From the NCBI GenBank assembly GCA_036003365.1, contig DASYSL010000045.1, forward strand, positions 1 to 9,248: a stretch of DNA of 9,248 bases, in the 5' to 3' direction. Position numbers and translations under genes: made by a program. Origin of the DNA: DASYSL01 sp036003365. GTDB taxonomy: Bacteria; Eisenbacteria; RBG-16-71-46; DASYSL01. This document shows positions 5,093 to 9,248 of the stretch, one piece after another (positions within the stretch are counted from its first letter, which is position 1; every line of letters starts with the position of its first letter). The notes beneath the pieces are model-generated. The model was not told the DNA's origin. It did no database searches and saw nothing but the letters and a program-made list of their open reading frames with translations.

Positions 5093-7129
5093 ATGGCACG
5101 GCGCTCTTCGGGCCGGTTGCTCTTCGTTCTCTTCTGTTGTTGGACTTCATGGTACGGCTCGGCGCGCGCGGGAGATCTCTCCACGCCTGATTCGCTGCGC
5201 GCCGATCGTGACACGGTCTATCGCGTTCCCGGCGTCACCGTGCACGAGCATCGCCCAGCTCTGGCGCGCGATCTCGCGCTGCGCACCGGCTTCACCGGCT
5301 CGTACCGCATGGACGCGGCACCTTCGCCGACCGCCACCGCGGCCGACGTGCTGTCGCAGGCCGTGGGCGTGCACGTGCGCCAGTTCGGCGGCCTGGGCGC
5401 GTACTCGGGGCTTTCGGTGCGCGGCTCCGAAGCCACGCAGGTGGCCGTCTATCTCGACGGCGTGCCGCTCAACCAGGCGCAGTACGGTGTGGTGAGCGCA
5501 TCCGATCTGCCGGCGGCCTCGCTGGATCGCATCGAGGTCTACCGCGGCACGGCACCCTTGGCGTTCGGCAATCCGGGTGGCGGCGTGATCAATCTGATCA
5601 CGCGCCAGGTGACGGGTGCGGCGGGGGCGACCCGCTTTTCGTACGGGAGCTGGGATACGCGGCGCGCGCAGGGTTGGGGCGCGGGCGTGCGCGGCCTTGC
5701 ACGCTTCTTCGGCGCCTACGAATTCCGCGCCAGCCAGGGCGACTTCGCGTTCCTCGACGACAACGGCACCCCCAAGAACCCAGACGACGACGAGTGGGCG
5801 ACGCGTCTCAACAACGCGTTCACCTCGCACGAAGGCACGGGCAAGCTCGATCTGGCGCTCGGCAGCGGCGGCAATGCCACGCTGGCCGCCGACATCCTGC
5901 GCAAGGAAGCGGGCATGCCCGGCATCTCCTCGTTTCAGTCCGACCATGCACACTCGTGGACCGATCGTGGCGTCGCCTCGGCGACGTGGCGCTCGCCGGC
6001 GTGGCTGGGACGCGCGCTCGAGCTTTCCGCCCAGGCGTACGGTGTGAATCAGCGCGATCAATTGCACGATCCCGAGGGCGATCTCGGCGCCGGGCGTCAG
6101 GATACCGACGACCGCACGCGCTCGTGGGGCATGCGGCCGCAGGCGGCGATCACGGCGGGACCTCTCGGACAATCGCTCGAGCTGGCGTTCGAGGCACGGC
6201 GCGAGGAGTACCACCCCAGCGCCGAGGTGCCGCGAGCGCGCTCGGGGCCGACGAGCACGCGCGACTTCGTGGCGTATGGCGCCGAGGAGAGGATCGAGCC
6301 CTGGGCGGGGCGCTTGGCACTCGTCGGGACGGTGCGGCGCGAATCTTCGTTCGACGACTTTCCCGCGCAGCCGCCCTATCCCAACGCGCTGCCGCGCCCG
6401 GCGGTGTCGCGCACCACGCGCTTCACGCCGTGGAGCGCCGGCGCGCGGCTCGCCATCGCCGGTGGCCTCGTGGCGCGCGCCAACGCGTCCATCCGCCATC
6501 GCATGCCGACCCTGTTCGAATTGTTCGGCGATCGCGGTGCCGTGCTCGGGAGCCCGGGACTGCGCCCGGAGCGGCTCGACGGCTGGGACACCGGGCTCGG
6601 TTGGTCAGAGCGACGCTCGTCCGCCGAGGCGAGCTTCTACCGCACGGACGCGCGCGACCTCATCGTCTTCATCCAGAACTCGCAGTACACGTCGGTGGCG
6701 CAGAACATCTCCGCCGCGCGCCTGCAGGGGCTCGAGCTTTCGGGCGCGACCGCGTGGCGCATGCTCGCCGCCACCGCCAACTGGACGTGGCAGGACACCG
6801 AGGATCACTCCGGGGTCCCGTTCTGGACCGGCCGACAACTTCCGGGCCGGCCCGCGCACGAAGTGTTCGCGCGCCTCGAAGCGCGCCGTGGGCCGGCCCG
6901 CGTCTTCTACGAATTCCAGTACACCTCCGGAAACTTTCTCGATCGCGCGAATCTCGCGCCCGTGGCACCGCGCCGTCTCCACGACGCCGGCGTCACCTGG
7001 GCCTGGACGCGCGATCGCCTGCGATTCACCGCCGAAGCGAAGAACCTGGGCGACGACCGCGTGCTCGATGTCGCCGGCTATCCGCTTCCCGGACGCGCGC
7101 TCGCCATGAGCGCCGACGTCCGCTTCTGA
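5093..7129 (+). CDS. btuB: BtuB-like TonB-dependent outer-membrane cobalamin receptor
   Basis: This receptor probably imports B12 or a related corrinoid across the outer membrane with energy from TonB-ExbBD. It is 678 residues long (E. coli BtuB is about 614 with its signal). The signal peptide is about residues 1-26 (RLLFVLFCCWTSWYGSARA). A TonB box may lie near residues 41-50 (TVYRVPGVTV). The plug domain is at about 75-172: VLSQAVGVHVRQFGGLG, LSVRGSEATQVAVYLDGVPL, LDRIEVYRGTAPLAFGNPGG and VINLITR are all typical. A 22-strand-type barrel follows and includes MPTLFELFG, LRPERLDGWDTGLGW and a final aromatic (MSADVRF). The start is ATG 5093, chosen for the GAGGA ribosome-binding site and because the signal peptide begins there. 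The frame is open from 5015, but that extension is not hydrophobic and lies in the structured leader. Substrate is inferred mainly from the cobalamin riboswitch upstream. Confidence 0.9.
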   Translation: MARRSSGRLLFVLFCCWTSWYGSARAGDLSTPDSLRADRDTVYRVPGVTVHEHRPALARDLALRTGFTGSYRMDAAPSPTATAADVLSQAVGVHVRQFGGLGAYSGLSVRGSEATQVAVYLDGVPLNQAQYGVVSASDLPAASLDRIEVYRGTAPLAFGNPGGGVINLITRQVTGAAGATRFSYGSWDTRRAQGWGAGVRGLARFFGAYEFRASQGDFAFLDDNGTPKNPDDDEWATRLNNAFTSHEGTGKLDLALGSGGNATLAADILRKEAGMPGISSFQSDHAHSWTDRGVASATWRSPAWLGRALELSAQAYGVNQRDQLHDPEGDLGAGRQDTDDRTRSWGMRPQAAITAGPLGQSLELAFEARREEYHPSAEVPRARSGPTSTRDFVAYGAEERIEPWAGRLALVGTVRRESSFDDFPAQPPYPNALPRPAVSRTTRFTPWSAGARLAIAGGLVARANASIRHRMPTLFELFGDRGAVLGSPGLRPERLDGWDTGLGWSERRSSAEASFYRTDARDLIVFIQNSQYTSVAQNISAARLQGLELSGATAWRMLAATANWTWQDTEDHSGVPFWTGRQLPGRPAHEVFARLEARRGPARVFYEFQYTSGNFLDRANLAPVAPRRLHDAGVTWAWTRDRLRFTAEAKNLGDDRVLDVAGYPLPGRALAMSADVRF

Positions 7130-7142
7130 CAGGAGATCGATC

Positions 7143-8543
7143 ATGCGCTTCGTGCTCGCGTTCTTGCTCTTGAGTCTGGTGCCGCGCGTGGCTGCCGCGG
7201 CGCCGACCTACGCCTTCGCCACGGCCACCGACTTCCAGTCGCCCGCGGGCTGCGCTTCATGGGTGGAGATCGCCCCGCCACGCACCGCGCATCCGTGCGT
7301 CGAGAGTGTGTCGAGCGATCCGGTGGCGCGCTGGGCGTTCGGGCTCATCTACGTGGTCAATCGCTATCAGGCGGACAACATTCAAATTCTCGATCCGTCG
7401 AATTCCTTTCACACCGTGCGCCAGTTCTCGGTCGGCAACGGGACCAACCCGCAGGACATCGCCGTCGTGTCGCCGACCAAGGCCTTCGTATCCCTGCTCA
7501 ACGCACCCTACTTGCTGGTCGTCAATCCGTCGAACGGCACGCTGACCGATTCCATTTCCTTGGCGCCCTTCGCCGATGGCGATGGCAATCCGGAAGCGGC
7601 GCGCATGTGGATCTACGGCGCGGGCTCGCGCATCTTCGTCGCCTTGCAGCGCCTGCAGGACTTCGCTCCGGTCGGCACCTCGTACATCGCCGTGATCGAC
7701 GGTGACGCCGACACGGTGCTCGATGTGAATCGCGACACGCCCGGCGTGCAGGCGATTCAGCTTGTGGGCACCAATCCCAACTCGGATTTGGCTTGGGATC
7801 CATCGACGCATCGATTGCTCGTGGGAACGGTCGGAAATTACGGGGTGCTCGATGGCGGAGTCGAGGCAATCGACCCCGACACGTATCAGGACTTCGGATT
7901 CGAGACGACGGAGGTCAAGCTCGGCGGCGACCTGGGTGACGTTGCAGTGAGCGCCGACGGTAAGGCCTATGTCACGCTGGCCGATGTCGCGAGCGGGCCC
8001 TCGAAGCTCGTGCGCTACGACCGCGCCACGGGCCTGCAGGCGGGCGCGGCACTCTTCTCGACCGACAACTATTCGTTGGGCGACATCGAGGTGAACGAGC
8101 TGGGCGAGCTTTGGCTCTGTGATCGCACCTTCACGAATCCCGGTCTGCGCGTGTTCAGCACGGCCACGGATGCCACCATCGCGGGTCCGATCACCACGGG
8201 CGTCCCGCCGGCCGACGTGGAGTTCGAGGGCGCCAACGTGACCGACGCCACGCATCCGCACCCCGGCGTGAGCGCGTTGAGCGTGCTCGCCGCCGGGCCC
8301 AACCCGACGCGCGGCGAATGGAGCGTGCGTTTCGCGGTGGGGGACAGCCCCTCGATGCCCGCGCGCCTGCGCGTCTACGACGTGCGCGGTGCCCTGGTCG
8401 ACGCTCTCGACCTGGGCCCGGTCGGTCCCGGCGAGCATGCGGTGACCTGGCGCGCGCGCCGCGGGCTTGCGAGCGGCTCGTATTTCTTTCGCCTCGAGCG
8501 CGGCGGCGAAGCGCGTAGCGGGAGTGTGATCCTGGAGCGCTAG
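7143..8543 (+). CDS. Secreted β-propeller protein with C-terminal FlgD-Ig/sorting-like domain; candidate BtuG-like B12-capture partner of BtuB
   Basis: This 466-residue protein has a signal peptide (MRFVLAFLLLSLVPRVAAA) without a lipobox Cys. Residues about 60-365 are YncE/DUF5074-like β-propeller. The blade pattern of hydrophobic strand, polar turn, then 'hydrophobic-DP-x-x-G' repeats at about 68-88 (IYVVNRYQADNIQILDPSN), 113-133 (VVNPSNG), 163-189 (VIDGDADT), 224-247 (AIDPDTY), 273-297 (RYDRATG) and 322-343 (LRVFSTATD). Six blades are visible and a seventh may be closed by the termini. Acidic loops FADGDGNPE (143-151) and GDADTVLDVNRDT (187-199) could bind Ca2+. Residues about 383-466 are a β-sandwich: AAGPNPTRGEWSVRF, RLRVYDVRGALVD, GLASGSYFFRL, SVILER. 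This is of the FlgD-Ig / type IX sorting kind. AGGAG lies 8 nt before the ATG, and the 13-nt gap after btuB places it under the same riboswitch. The B12 role is inferred from context and from BtuG of Bacteroides. Confidence 0.72.
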   Translation: MRFVLAFLLLSLVPRVAAAAPTYAFATATDFQSPAGCASWVEIAPPRTAHPCVESVSSDPVARWAFGLIYVVNRYQADNIQILDPSNSFHTVRQFSVGNGTNPQDIAVVSPTKAFVSLLNAPYLLVVNPSNGTLTDSISLAPFADGDGNPEAARMWIYGAGSRIFVALQRLQDFAPVGTSYIAVIDGDADTVLDVNRDTPGVQAIQLVGTNPNSDLAWDPSTHRLLVGTVGNYGVLDGGVEAIDPDTYQDFGFETTEVKLGGDLGDVAVSADGKAYVTLADVASGPSKLVRYDRATGLQAGAALFSTDNYSLGDIEVNELGELWLCDRTFTNPGLRVFSTATDATIAGPITTGVPPADVEFEGANVTDATHPHPGVSALSVLAAGPNPTRGEWSVRFAVGDSPSMPARLRVYDVRGALVDALDLGPVGPGEHAVTWRARRGLASGSYFFRLERGGEARSGSVILER

Positions 8544-9248
8544 GCCGTGTCGAGCTGGTGCTTGCGTCCGGCGAAGGAGAAGACGAGCAAGGCGGCGGAC
8601 ACGACGAGGAATCCGATCGTGATCTGCCCGCGTTCCGGCGTCGCGGTGCCGCCCACGTAATCGAGCTGCGGCAAATGGTTCATCGGGCCGACGTACCAGA
8701 TGACGGTATAGAGGGCTTCGAAGAACTTGCCGCTGCCGGTCCACACGCCAAGAGCGAGCGCCAGGCTGGGCACGAAGAGGGCACCCGCCGCCCACGCCGC
8801 GAGCCCGGTGCTGTCACCCGCGAGGGCGAGTCGAATCGCCAGACCCGCACCCGTCGCCACGCTCAACAAAACGCCGGCGACCCACGTGGCCGGCCACTGG
8901 CGGGTGAGCAGGCGCGGGCTCGCGAACACGAGCCCTTCGGTGCCGTTGCGCTTCTCGCGCGAGCCGAGGCTCGACCACAGGAGCACGGGCCAGAGCCAGG
9001 CGATGGGGAGGAAGATCTGCTGGCCGAGCTTGGGCGGCGCGACGAGCTGTGCCACAAGGAGTGCCGCCGCGACGAGCAGCCAGATGCGCCGCGCACCGCG
9101 CAACAACAGCTTGAGCTCGGCCATGACCAGCGCGCCAAAGCGGAAGCGCGGCTCGGCGCGATGCATGCGCGCCACGACCGCGTGCGCGGGGGCGAGAGCC
9201 ACCACGTTCGCCACGGCGCCGGCCTTGGCGGGAGCTTCCGCGGGATCC
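8540..9248 (-). CDS. ABC-2-like transport permease or related multi-pass membrane protein, C-terminal part (partial)
   Basis: The minus-strand frame is open from the right edge of the window to TAG (complement of 8540-8542) and gives 235 residues. The start lies outside. A GTG at 9212-9214 exists but has no reason to be the true start. Numbered from that GTG, a charged segment (MAELKLLLRGARR, about 31-43) is followed by hydrophobic segments at about 44-60, 66-85, 107-130, 138-160 and 196-215. Phrases such as GTEGLVFASP, PRLLTRQWPATWVAGVLL and YTVIWYVGPMNHLPQLDYVG resemble unnamed ABC-2 type permease proteins that pair with an ATPase encoded nearby. The nearby partner is not in the window. The substrate is unknown. 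The stop codon overlaps that of the convergent β-propeller gene by four bases (CTAG), and there is no operon relation to the B12 genes. Confidence 0.5.
   Translation of the reverse strand, partial: DPAEAPAKAGAVANVVALAPAHAVVARMHRAEPRFRFGALVMAELKLLLRGARRIWLLVAAALLVAQLVAPPKLGQQIFLPIAWLWPVLLWSSLGSREKRNGTEGLVFASPRLLTRQWPATWVAGVLLSVATGAGLAIRLALAGDSTGLAAWAAGALFVPSLALALGVWTGSGKFFEALYTVIWYVGPMNHLPQLDYVGGTATPERGQITIGFLVVSAALLVFSFAGRKHQLDTA

Noticed and set aside
5147..6499. 450-codon open frame on the minus strand
   Set aside because: It is antisense to btuB, with a highly Arg/Ala/Gly-rich product and no recognisable domain. Such long antisense frames are expected in high-GC genes.
5674..7173. 499-codon open frame on the plus strand, shifted relative to btuB
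   Set aside because: The btuB frame shows complete family motifs throughout. This frame is Arg-rich with no family features.
7257..8795. 512-codon open frame on the minus strand
   Set aside because: It is antisense to the β-propeller gene and extends into the permease gene in another frame. Composition is Arg/His-rich and no domain is visible.
9243..9248. GGATCC at the extreme right edge
   Set aside because: A six-base restriction-type site at the window boundary is probably coincidence or a fragment edge. The open frame reads through it.

Overview
The window is high-GC DNA (about two thirds GC by eye) from a Gram-negative bacterium. It encodes two outer-membrane β-barrel proteins with C-terminal Phe, a soluble periplasmic binding protein with a signal peptide and no lipobox, and a secreted protein ending in a FlgD-Ig/type-IX-sorting-like β-sandwich. 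That last domain type, with the GC content, suggests the FCB side of the tree (Candidatus Eisenbacteria or Gemmatimonadota-like). This placement is an inference with low to moderate confidence.

Layout. Positions 1-138 (+) hold the end of an isoprenylcysteine-methyltransferase-like membrane protein. Positions 197-3610 (-) form a tight five-gene operon, read right to left: a HTH-Mop molybdate-responsive regulator, modA, modB, modC and arsC. The joints are a 1-nt gap, a 4-nt overlap, a 35-nt overlap and a 1-nt overlap. A 70-bp divergent promoter region (3611-3680) carries a perfect 12-bp palindrome. A phosphate-selective-porin-like gene (3681-4634, +) is transcribed away from it. Together these look like an oxyanion (molybdate/tungstate) uptake locus: porin across the outer membrane, ModA in the periplasm, ModBC at the inner membrane, a dedicated regulator, and an arsenate reductase at the operon end.

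Positions 4650-8543 (+) are a vitamin B12 locus. A σ70-like promoter is followed by a well-conserved class I cobalamin riboswitch with an intact B12 box, then a structured leader in which the ribosome-binding site can be paired away, then a BtuB-like TonB-dependent receptor, and 13 nt later a secreted β-propeller protein. Bacteroides use a surface β-propeller (BtuG) that caps BtuB and captures B12. The present pair resembles that arrangement, but this propeller has no lipobox and instead has a C-terminal sorting/anchoring-like domain. This is the most interesting point in the window.

Positions 8540-9248 (-) contain the C-terminal part of an ABC-2-like membrane protein that runs off the window. 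Its stop codon overlaps the stop codon of the propeller gene head-on. I saw no tRNA, rRNA, CRISPR array, insertion sequence or phage gene.
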